A stretch of 64,000 bases of DNA from NCBI GenBank assembly GCA_019022495.1, contig JAFEKR010000003.1, positions 3,782,001-3,846,000 of the forward strand, given 5' to 3'. The stretch's first letter is position 1, and the number at the start of each line of letters is the position of its first letter. This document shows, piece after piece, positions 23,101-32,976 of the stretch. The notes beneath the pieces were generated by a model. That model had not been told where the DNA came from. It ran no database searches and saw only the letters and a program-made list of their open reading frames with translations. The DNA comes from Epichloe hybrida (lineage: Eukaryota; Ascomycota; Sordariomycetes; Hypocreales; Clavicipitaceae). Both the position numbers and the translations under genes were made by a program.

Positions 23101-25354
23101 CATGGTCGACGTGCCTTGTGCCTCGTGCCTTCGAATTGGATTCCATAGTCGACGTTCTTTTCCCCATCCCATCAAGGCGTACCAGCAGTTTTGTTGCTGG
23201 TGATGAGACGAGGACATCGACTTGGTCGAAGCGCCAGCAGTGGATCAGATGACTTTCCCGTCGGAGCCTCGAGATGTGATCGACTTCCCATGCTGATTCG
23301 CCCTGCTCTTCGAATCACGCATCGCCAAACTCGAGGGGGGGGGGGGGGTTGGCCAGTGCGGGCTGAAAGTGTGCCTGCCCCCATGAGAAGGGAGGGCCGG
23401 GCTGCGTTTTTTTTTCTCTGTCCACAATCACTGCCGTGTATTTTCACCTTGGGGCTGCCCAGCCAGCCACAATTAGAAGCGTCCTGAAAGTCTTCCGGTG
23501 CTGCTTCACTCGGCCACGCCCGTCGTTGTAATCCGTATTGAGCGACGAGTTGCGGCATTGTCCATGGTTTCCCGAGAGAAGCTACAGTGGGGAGACACCC
23601 GATGACGTTTATTACTTATCAGGCAGGCCTCGGACAGCATAAGTCCTCGCGAGCAATTTATTTCTCCTTGGCAAGACCATAGGGAGGTTTATCGCTGTAT
23701 TTCGGCCGCGCTCCCGAAACTAACAAAAAGTGTGTTGGCTCCAACACACACGCCCCTAACTTGTCAGGGGAAGAAAAGGGGGGCGGGGGGTACAAGCAAG
23801 GCCGCACGGCATCCGCTTCATTCTTTTTTTTTTTTTTTTTCCCCAGTACCGCACTGCGCACTTTGACTCTGGTGTTTTGCAAGGGAGCTATTTCTGGTGC
23901 TCCGAGGACAGAAGAGGCGAGAGTGGCGTTCGTATCGGCCGGCTCACTTGCTGTACTTGCTGTACTTGTGGCGGGTGTGTGGTGGACGAACGAACGAATA
24001 GCAGTGGAATAGATGAAAAACATCCAGGATGAGCAACTTGCGGGAGCGAGGGGGGACGGGCGCACGGGGAACAGGGAGCGAGATGCAAAAATTCCGATTC
24101 ACACAGATGTCGGGGCAATGTCTCCATCACAGCCTGCGAACCAACCAAGAGTGAACCCCCATCACACACAACCCGCTGTTGGTATTTGGGACAAGCCATG
24201 ATTTGGATGAGAAGAGACTAAATACCGGGCGGCTCGCTCCGCCCGGACATCCCATCCATCTGTGCTGTCGATCCCGTTTGGCTCATCAGCGTGTTCGTGC
24301 GTCGTCCTTGTCTGTTGCTCATGGAGAAGAAACAAATTCCGGCCGGCTGGACCAACAACACCAACACCAACACGAGAAAAGGGAAGCGTTGGAACGTCCG
24401 GCTTTTGGGCTTTCCCCAAGTAGCTAGCTTCCCGATGACAAGGCCCTCCGGCTTGAACTCGTTCCTGGCTTTGTGACGGCGATTTGCTGACAATACAAGG
24501 TTGCCATCCCCCCCTCCCCGCCTTGACGAGATTGCAGGGACAACGTCAAGTACTGTCAAGTGCGGAGTAGATGGCCTCACTCAGGTTTCACCTCCGCTGC
24601 TGCAGACAGCATGGGATCCGTGCTCGCCCTCATCGAGGCAGGCCAGGCGCCCCCGTCCGTTTCTGCCAAGTGACGAGGACCCGCGTGCGTTTTTGGCGAG
24701 ATTGGTCCGCACAGGAATGAGTCACGGTCCACAAAGCCGTCAGGTCAGGTAGATGCATGTTTACATAAAGTTGAATTCGTCATTCTTGTCTTATCGTCAA
24801 GACTATATAGTGAATATACTCGCAAATCAGGAATGCCAACCTCCTTTTTGATGAACAACCAAGAAGAAAATGAAAGAAAAAAATGATGGGGAGCAAATCC
24901 CATTGTACAATCAATCACACAAAGGTGGTATCATCGCCCCTCAAATGGAAAGAAGAGGGAATACGAGGAGTAACAATCAATCTGACGGGGGAGCTCTGGC
25001 TGGTGCTGATCCCAAGTGACCTCCCCCCCCCTCTCCCCCTCCCCCAACTGGCTATTTTCCTTCCCGCTCCGCTGAGAAAGAAGAGTAAATAAGAACAACG
25101 CCATGTAAATCATTGATAAATAGAAACAAGGCCCAAGGAACAAGTCGACGTCAGATGTGCCAAAAACGAGGAAGAAAAAAACAAGGATATAAGAAACAAC
25201 GGCAAACAATATATAGGCATTGAAATCGTCTCTTCGTTTCGTTTCCTGAACAAAGTCTCATGAGCATGTCATGGTGGAAGCAAACTCTGATTCCCGCAAG
25301 GCAGCAATGCCCCATGGCAAAGGCTAAGGGGGGGAAGGGGGGGGGGGGCGCTCT

Positions 25355-27903
25355 TCATGCACCCTCCAAGGGAGGTACAAATGTGCCTCCATAATTGAAG
25401 TCAACCAATCCATCAAGCATCCAGTGTTGAGGATCAAAGAAATCGTAGTTTGCCTCGCCCCCGTATGGCAAGCCTCCGATCATGGGATTCGGGCCCGCCG
25501 TTGCCGCTGCCGTTGCCGTTGCCGCCGCCGCCGCCGCCGGCAACCCAGCAGTCTCGGTTGGTGTCAATGCGCCATTCGTATTGAGCATACTCGACGATGG
25601 CGGTAAAGGATGGGGGGGCATGAGGGTGGTGTCAAGCTGGGTCGACGACGCCGACGACTCATTCGCCGACTCTGGATTGGTAACGACATGTTTCATGTCT
25701 TGGGCGTCGAGAGGATCATGTTAGTAAATAATGGTGCAAGCCCCAGCCGCCATGTTTGATGCAAAAGAAAAGAAAAAAGAAAAAAAAGAAAAAAAAAGAA
25801 AAAAAACTCACTCTCGAGGCTGCCTCTGCCTGCAGACTGATACTCTTCCCTCCACCGCCAGACCGAGTCGAATACCAAACTCATGCTGTGACGACATCGA
25901 ACCTTCAGCTGCAGACTGTCATCCATCTGCACAGCAGTGTCATCGTCCGGGTTGTATGCATTGTTTCGACTATCTAGGCGAGCGCCATTCCACATTTGCA
26001 CCATCAGCTCGGCCAGTCTCCACTGCAGGTCGTTGTGGACAACGCTTGTCGCACGAATGGCCTTGACGGAATGGTGGAACAGGGTTCGCCCGCGGTCAAA
26101 GTCGATGGTTTTGCAAAAGAAGGACCTCATCAGCTTCAACAAAGTGAAGCCGGCAGCCACAAGCACTTGCTGCAGGTAATTCGTCGCATAGAGCAGAATG
26201 GTGCCGCGGACACTGTCGCGAGGCGACGTCACTTTGTCGACTTCGAGTAGTTCGTCCAAGAAGCTGCTCGCTGCTCTCCAGAGGCCCATGAGGTCGTCCA
26301 TGTAGCCGGGCGTCTTGCTCGAGTCGAAGAAGCCGGCCAACCTCATGTGAAGCGCGGCAGCGCGCAGGTGCAGGTTGACAATGGGCCCTAGCTGTTGCGA
26401 CATGACAGAGGCCTGCAATTCACCATAGTCCCGACGATAAACTCGCATCAGCATCGCGCGATGCTCGTCTCCCGCCACTCCTCTGGGATCGCTGGCGTTA
26501 CTGTACATCTCCTTGGACACCTTGTCGCAGAAGCGTTCAATCTGAAGTCGTGCCTCGAGATCCGTGGACAGGTGCAGTGCAGGGTCATCACCGGGCCGCA
26601 GAGCCAGAGTCCAGTCGTACAGTGTCGACGCGGGCTGGCCATAGCCTGTCCCGACATTCTGTGCCACGATGTTGCAGACGGCCCAGGTGGTGACTCGATC
26701 TGCCAGCTGCTCCTTGTTCAACTCAACCGACACCCTCGAAAAATCCCTAATGTGATTCGGTCGGTGGAGCCCAATGCCAGTTGCCGTCTTCATCATGACA
26801 CCGCAGAGGATGTGGGTGGGATCCGAGGTTGTGGTGCTCGTGGGCAGAGGCCAGGTGCAGAGCAGGCACATGGCTTTCACGACGTGGTAGTTGCTAGGTA
26901 CCTCGCCAATCGTCGTCCACAGGAACCGGGTCATGGGCCCTGACAAGTTTGTCAGAAGGCTAGGACAGTCCAGCGGGCTGAAGCGACGTGCCGCAACGGC
27001 GATGATGGACCAGAACAACAGCGGGTGCTGCTGGTTGTATTGATCAGGAGGCTGCTGAGGGCTGAGGAAGGGTAGAAACGGGTGGTAGTAGGCAAAGAAC
27101 TCGTTGAAAAGATGGGTGACGTTGTCGTCTGTCAGTCGAACGCCCTCCAGCTCGTAAGAGTAATGCGGTACAGCGTAGGCGCCGCCTCGCTTGAGATGAA
27201 GCAGGGAAGACACTGCTTCGTCAGAGCCCATCAGGGAAGTATTGCGGGTGTGCGTATAGGTTGCTGTGCAGGGGGCCACGGGGGAGTGGACGTCTTCGTC
27301 TTCGTCTGTCATGAACCCTTGTGTCTTGGCTCGAGCTATGTTGCGCCGCAGACGGTCGATTTCCTTTTCCATTTCAGCATGCTTTGAACGTTTGCCGACC
27401 CGCTTGAAGTTGGATTCGATCTTGCAATCGAGTTTCAGACGATTACACCGAGAACAGCTCTGAAAGGGTTCTTGCACAACGTCGCACCGCAGCTACGATC
27501 ATTATCGTTGAGTCGTTAGCAGGCCAACTTTGCGGCGGCTTCGGGAAGGATTGGGAGCTCTGTTTGTTTCGGTCGTTCCCAGAAGCAGAGAAGCGGTCGC
27601 GGTCCATCTTTCAGGCGAAACGAGGCTGCTGCTCTCTGCGAGATGCATGAAAGCGCATGCGGGGAACGAACTCACCTTTTGCTGCCTGCATTCGTTGCAA
27701 GCTCTCTTGACGCCAGGCTGGCGCTTCTTGTCATGATCGCCCTGGTCACCGTGATCGTCGTCTAAAGCACTGCCGGGACTGCTCTCGTGGGTGACAGCGC
27801 CGCTCCTCTTCCGCTTCGGGCCACCATTTCCGTGACGAGAGCTGGTCGGGCTCGTGGGACTGAGAGACGCCCCTCTGCGGGGGACAATTGGAGAACCGTC
27901 CAT
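25355..27903 (-). CDS. Zn2Cys6 transcription factor with fungal-specific regulatory domain
   Basis: Three exons: 27903-27676, 27492-25812, 25698-25355; about 750 residues. The binuclear zinc cluster is split by intron 1 (GTGAGT...CGTAG) and rebuilds perfectly as CNECRQQK|LRCDVVQEPF then CSRCNRLKLDC, giving C-x2-C-x6-C-x9-C-x2-C-x6-C at about residues 69-98. It is followed by a basic linker IESNFKRVGKRSKHAEMEKE and a leucine-heptad dimerisation helix. The middle 400 residues fit the fungal-specific transcription-factor domain (for example HPFLPFLSPQQPP and TGIGLHRPNHIRDF). The C-terminus has a poly-Ala/Thr run and an acidic FFDPQHWMLDGLVDF segment, possibly an activation region. Sequence around the cluster is like War1/Leu3-type regulators, but the target genes cannot be inferred. 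A poly-A/T tract fills intron 2, and its branch site TACTAAC supports the splice. Confidence 0.92.
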
Positions 27904-29414
27904 GCACCTGCGAAGGGCGACGACTTGATCAAGGTCGTCGCAGTTTCAGCAACGAGAAGGTGGGAAGGTGGGAAGGCGGGAAGGCGGGAAGGCGGGAGGA
28001 GTCGGGAATCGGGAATCGGGAGTCGGCGAAGGGAGCCGGCGGCCCAGGAATCGTTGTGCGCTTGGCGGGGTAGTTGCACGGGATTTCTTTTGCGTTGCTT
28101 TGCGTTGCGTTGCGCAGGAAGGCAGATGGGCGGAAGGGAAAAAGAAGCAGCGTGTGATGTGAAGTCCCCCCCCCCCCAAAGAAAAAAAAGTGTGTATCTG
28201 GAGGGGAATGGAATGAATGAATTGGCCGCGCTGTTTGGAGGCAGAGCTTCAGCAAGCAACAATTCCACGACGAGCAACAGCCAAGAGCGCCGACCGCGGA
28301 GGCAGTGTCGAAGATTGTATCGTGGATGGTGTAAAAAAGTTGCTGGCTGGATTGGCCGCGACGGAAGAAAAATTGGCCCAGGGATTTTGAGCATTTAGCA
28401 ACACCGGCCGTTGAAGCCGGGAGCGGGGCTGCTGCTGCTGTGACTTTGATGTGACTGATGACTTTTGGAAAATGTTCTGTGGGGTCGTCGCCATGCCATG
28501 CGCGGTGGGCGCCCACTCGTGGTCGGGGTCCGCTTTCCTGGAGTGGCTGGCAGTGGCTGGCAGTGGTTGGCATTGGTTGGTATTGATTGGTATTGGTTGG
28601 AATTGGTTGGCATTGGTTGTAAAAAAAAAAAGCAAGTGGTTGCCAGTTGGTCCGAAGAATGGGAAGGTGCGCTGGGGAGATCCTGCCAGTCAGTTCGCGG
28701 ACTCGTTGTGCCGCCGAGCTGTTTGCAGAAATAAAAGGAGATATTAAAGAAGGGTGTTTGTCTCTCGTGAGGCTGTTGATTTTGGCCGTACAACAATAGC
28801 CATTGTTGTTGCTCATTCCAACCAGATGGCGTTACTCTGTGTTTGACACCAGATGCAGTCGCCAGTATTCGAATGCTCGACGGATTCTTCCCCCATGTCC
28901 ATCACCATGTCCATCACCATGCCCATCACCATGCCCATCACCATGCCCATCATCTCTCTCTCTCAGCTTCTCCAGCTGTTCGCCAGCCGTCTGGCGCGTG
29001 CGTGCTCCTTCCAGACCTCCACCAGGCCGCGCCGTGGGGCCACTGTGGTGCAATGTGGTGCGACGGCCCAATCACGGCGTCAACAAGTTCCGGGAGTCGT
29101 CGACTCGTCGGTCAGCAGCACCTTGACTGGTCCCCAGTCCCCTCCCTCACAGTCGGTGGCGGCGAGTATCAGGCCATCTCTTTGTTGCTCTAATCCCGCC
29201 TTATCAATTGGTCCATCGGAACTTGCTGCCGATACATAAGGTGACACAAAATGGAGCTTAAATCTCACCAGCGCGGACACGAGCCAAGCAAGACAGACCC
29301 CCCTTTGAGTGAAAAAGAAAAAAGCATAGTGCGCCCGCCATCCCCAGGTCTTCGGGGAACCAAACTCTATTATACTCTATCCTCTCCTCTTTCCCAATCG
29401 TCTCGTCCAACACA
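27904..29414. promoter_or_regulatory. Upstream region of the Zn2Cys6 gene, with repeats
   Basis: Non-coding region upstream of 27903. It holds a GGGAAGGCG run near 27960-28000, a TGGTTGGCAT-type repeat at about 28555-28618, and a 12-bp repeat (CATGCCCATCAC) at about 28896-28955. Open frames covering these stretches are translations of the repeats. Confidence 0.45.
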
Positions 29415-29430
29415 ATGACCGAAATCGAGC

Positions 29431-29462
<32 letters not shown>

Positions 29463-29763
29463 CGCTCACCCGAGAAGAGAGCTCTTAAGCGGCCGCCACC
29501 CACTTCGACACATGTGGAATCAAAGGCCCAAGCAGACGTTCAATATGTTCTGCCAGCCAACCAACCTCAAGTCGGTAGGTGCATTCCTCGTTGAGTCGCA
29601 TCAAGCAAGACCCCCGTCGTCATCAAATACCGCAAACACCGCAAACACCGCAAACACCGCAAACCCCTTGCTTACCATAGCGGAAGAGACTATCCGCATC
29701 AACACTGCCAACGTCTCGCAGCCGTTCCTAGATGCCGATACCCTTCCCAGCTTTCGGCCGTGA
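29415..29763 (+). CDS. Candidate small two-exon gene, unknown product (80 aa)
   Basis: Not recognised. An ATG in good context (CACAATGACC) opens MTEIEP, a run of Ser encoded by a TCA microsatellite, then RSPEKRALKRPPPTST and VQYVLPANQPQV. A donor GTAGGT at 29575 and an acceptor CCATAG at 29680 would join it in phase 1 to AEETIRINTANVSQPF and LDADTLPSFRP, then stop (exons 29415-29574 and 29681-29763). The intron contains a CAAACACCG tandem repeat and lacks a good branch site. The evidence is only splice logic and a protein-like, non-repetitive second exon. It could equally be chance. Confidence 0.35.
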
Positions 29764-30195
29764 TCAGACGCACGGCTTTTGCTCGCCGTTGTCGTCGTGC
29801 CTCTGTAATACGGAATACCCCATTTCCCCGTGGCCAGACGGCGGCATCATTCGATGAACCCGTGAACCCGTGAACCCATGAACTCGTGAATCCATATCCA
29901 ACCGTCCCGAACCGTCTTGAATCGGCGGCACCTGGCCATCGGGAGCTCTTTCACCTTCTGTCTGAATGCCGGTGTCACAGCCGAGGACTTGCAGCGAGCG
30001 GGGCTTTCATGCATATATATGTGCCCCCTGCTGGTTCTCCTCAATCGAACTTGTGACTCTCGACCACGGCAACGACCACCACAACCACCACAACCACCAC
30101 CACCACCATCCTCGTCCTATTACGGCGGGGCTGCTCAAGACCAACACAGCGCAGCGCACTCACTTCATATTCAAAATTCAAATAGCACAGATACA

Positions 30196-31712
30196 ATGGC
30201 AGCAGAAGCTACTGCCGTGCCCCTCGTCATTGATGGCCAAGACTATGCTGCCGAGAAGACTTTTGAGATCAAGTCTCCGGCCACGGGAGCAGTTGTCTAC
30301 AAGAGCGGCGGTGCATCCGTAGCTGATGCCGCCAAAGCTGTTGATGCCGCCGCCGAGGCTCTCAAGACATGGCGCAAGACCACGCCCCAGGAGCGCCAGG
30401 ACATTCTTCTCAAAGCCGCCGAGATCATGTCCACTCGCCGCCAAGAGTTGACAAAGTACATGGTGGACGAAACCGGATCTGCTCCGGGATGGGCAGATTT
30501 TAACATCAACATCTCCGTCGGCATGTTGAAAGACGTTGCCGGCCGCATTTCCACGCTGGCCGGCTCGTTCCCAGCCACTGCGAACCCTAGCCGGAGTGCC
30601 ATTGTTCTGCGGGAGCCTTACGGCGTAGTGCTGTCCGTCGCTCCTTGGTATGGCACACCCTCTTGTCTGTTTCGAGCGTACCTTGTTACCTCGTCCCATA
30701 AGAACTCAGTAGTTCTAACATGGTTCACAGGAATGCCCCGTTCATCCTCGGTACCAGAGCGGTTGCGTTCCCCATCGCTGCCGGAAACACAGTCGTCTTC
30801 AAGGCCTCTGAAAGCTCCCCCAGGTCGTTATGGGCAATTGTAGATATCCTCCGTGAGGCGGGGCTACCGAAAGGCGTGCTAAACATGATTGTTCACGAAC
30901 CATCCGACGCGGCGGCCGTCACCTCTTCACTCATCGCCGACCCTCGCGTCAAGAAGATCAATTTTACCGGCAGCACCAAGGTCGGCCGAACCATTGCCAA
31001 GCTGGCAGGAGAGCATCTCAAGCCCGTTGTACTGGAGCTGGGCGGCAAGGCCCCCGCCATCGTGTGGGAGGACGCCAACTTGGATCTTGCCGCCCAGCAC
31101 TGCGCCCTCGGCTCCTTCATCCACAGCGGCCAAGTCTGCATGTCCACGGAGAGAATCCTCGTCCACAAGGCCATCAAGGACACCTTCCGAGAGAAGTTCG
31201 CCGCCGCAGTCGCCGCCATGTTCCCAGCCGACGGCGAAGCCCCCGTTCTCATCAGCAGCGCTGCCGCTCAGAAGAACAAGCAGCTCATCGCGGATGCCAC
31301 AGAGCGCGGCGCCACCATCCTCCACGGAGATGCGAAGGCGCAGGAGAGCAGCAACACGAGGCTGCGGCCCATTGTCGTCGACAACGTCACCACCGACATG
31401 GACATTTACAAGACTGAATCGTTCGGACCCACTGTTTCTGTCATGGACATCGAGTCCGAGGAGGAGGCCATTCGCATCGCCAACGACACCGAGTACGGGT
31501 TGGCATCTGCTGTCTTCACGCAGGATCTGCGGCGAGGATTGCGCTTTGCCGAGGAGATTGAGACGGGGGCGGTCCACATCAACAGCATGTCGGTACATGA
31601 TGAGAGCGCCCTGCCCCACGGCGGTGCCAAATCCAGTGGTTATGGACGCTTCAACGCCTCCTCGGGGCTGGATGAGTGGACGAGGACCAAGAACGTAACT
31701 TTTGACCGCTGA
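30196..31712 (+). CDS. NAD(P)-dependent aldehyde dehydrogenase (vanillin/salicylaldehyde dehydrogenase-like)
   Basis: Oxidises an aldehyde to its acid; similarity suggests aromatic aldehydes but the substrate is not certain. Exons 30196-30647 and 30731-31712, intron phase 2 (GTATGG...TTCACAG) joining SVAPW to NAPFILGTRAVAFPI; 477 residues, normal for the family. Seen in order: EPYGVVLSVAPW, FPIAAGNTVVFKASE (cofactor), NFTGSTKVGR (nucleotide-binding turn), VLELGGKAPAIV (general-base Glu), SGQVCMSTERI with the catalytic Cys near residue 286, and ESFGPTVSVM plus HGGAKSSGYGRFN at the end. I chose the ATG at 30196 (MAAEATAVPLVIDGQDY) because it begins the conserved N-terminus. The open frame upstream to 29917 is rich in His/Pro repeats and is unlikely to be translated. 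No targeting signal seen. Confidence 0.95.
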
Positions 31713-32145
31713 TTTTGTATCCATCAAGTTGCACTCTTGATAAATAACAGACGTGGCGGTCACCACCTCGACCTGCTCCGTATTGTCATGATTATAAATA
31801 AAAAGTCGCCAAGATTTCACCATGACTGCTGCTTATTTATTGCCTACACATGTCCTCGCAAACCAAGCCAAAATACACACCTGCCACTAATAAATCAACC
31901 CACAAAGAGTCAAATTCAAGGTCCAGGGTAACCCACGTCCGCAGCATCCCCCCAACCCGATAGTATCGTATCGATAAGACAAAAGTAATTCGTAACAAGG
32001 AACAACGCCAACAGCCCAGGGAAATCTCGACCCTATCAAACCCAACCTCCAGTCAAAACCTCCTTGCCCGCCGCCGTCCCCCATCAACCACAACCCCCCC
32101 CTTCGATAACAACAACCCGCGCAGCCCCCCCCCTCCATCAACAAA
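31713..32145. promoter_or_regulatory. Aldehyde dehydrogenase 3' end and TIM10 promoter
   Basis: About 430 bases between two genes on the same strand. C/A-rich sequence just before 32146 looks like a 5' leader. No gene seen. Confidence 0.45.
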
Positions 32146-32516
32146 ATGTCTTTCCTCGGAATCGGACGCCAGCAACCCACCTCTGAGCAAAAAATTGCCG
32201 CAGTGGAGGGCGAAATGCGCATGATGGCAGACACATACAACCGGTGCGTTGGACGTCGGCTCCCTTCCGGTCCGTCCGGTTCCAAGAATTATCGGCAGAG
32301 AGCTAACGTGGCGTCGTGGGCAGCCTCCAGAAGACGTGCCAGAAGAAGTGCATCCCCACCGACTACCGCGAGGGGGAGCTCAACAAGGGCGAATCCGTGT
32401 GCCTGGACCGGTGCACCGCCAAGTTCCTCGACACGTCCATGAAGGTCAGTGAGATTATGCAGCAGCAGGGACAGGCCATGGGTGGAGGAGCCTCCACTGG
32501 CGGTGGCGTGTTTTAA
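32146..32516 (+). CDS. TIM10: Mitochondrial intermembrane-space chaperone Tim10
   Basis: Small Tim chaperone that, with Tim9, escorts hydrophobic carrier proteins across the mitochondrial intermembrane space to the TIM22 translocase. Exons 32146-32243 and 32324-32516; the intron (GTGCGT...GGGCAG) is phase 2 and rebuilds [13 protein letters not shown]. The 96-residue product starts [20 protein letters not shown] and carries the twin CX3C motif (CQKKC and CLDRC) that forms two disulfides. Length and motif spacing are as expected; the Gly-rich end ([11 protein letters not shown]) is typical of fungal Tim10. It has no presequence, as expected for Mia40-dependent import. Confidence 0.96.
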
Positions 32517-32976
32517 AGGGGGGGGCGGCGATTTTTTTTTTGGTGGCGAGGATGGATGAGTTGCTGGTTTTGAGAGGAATTGAGGAGACGGGAACACGGA
32601 TGGGTCCTTTGGTGATGCAGAGGCCCCCTTTTTGTACGAATATAGATTATAGACGTGATGCCAATCGGGGCGGGCGACTTTATGGCCTGGCGTTGAGGGC
32701 GAGGATGAGGACGAGGATGAGAGACGGGACTCGTACGATAACTCGGATACATCCAAACCATCATGATTAGAGAGGGAGAGGGACCTCTCTACTACGCCCC
32801 CTCTAATGAATTGGCAGTGACAGCAATATGGCATCTAGTTTTGCGGGGAACAAACAGAAAAACGCCTCAGATGCTGTGAATGTACAAGACGAAGGGAAAA
32901 AAAAAAAAAAAAAAAAAAAAAGATAGATTGACGAATCCATCCCTGGGCTTGCCGGCAAATATACACAATTGAACCA
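32517..32976. other. Convergent 3' region of TIM10 and the STB6-like gene
   Basis: About 460 bases with both 3' UTRs. It holds a G run near 32519 and an A run of about 24 near 32898-32921. No gene seen. Confidence 0.55.

Larger units (their letters stand above)
16824..25354. other. 8.5-kb gene desert with scattered tandem repeats
   Basis: No open frame here has a recognisable domain, conserved splice structure or gene-like composition. Many frames on both strands arise from repeats. It contains a GCTGTA run near 17012-17046, a CCACGCCCAGT-type repeat near 17524-17580, an 8-bp repeat near 17757-17799, a 7-bp minisatellite at 20043-20140 and a CA-rich run at 21990-22036. It lies upstream of the 15119-16823 gene and downstream of the Zn2Cys6 gene, both on the minus strand, so most should be upstream DNA of the former. 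A long 5' UTR, distant regulatory sites or a non-coding RNA are possible; none can be shown. Confidence 0.6.

Noticed and set aside
27762..28816. Proteins of 200-300 residues upstream of the Zn2Cys6 gene
   Set aside because: Overlapping frames on both strands, Pro/Arg/Ser-rich and driven by GGGAAGGCG and TGGTTGG repeats; no domain.
29917..30195. N-terminal extension of the aldehyde dehydrogenase
   Set aside because: In frame but His/Pro/Ser-rich from repeats; the family N-terminus begins at 30196.
30927..31823. 298-residue protein on the minus strand
   Set aside because: Antisense shadow of the aldehyde dehydrogenase.
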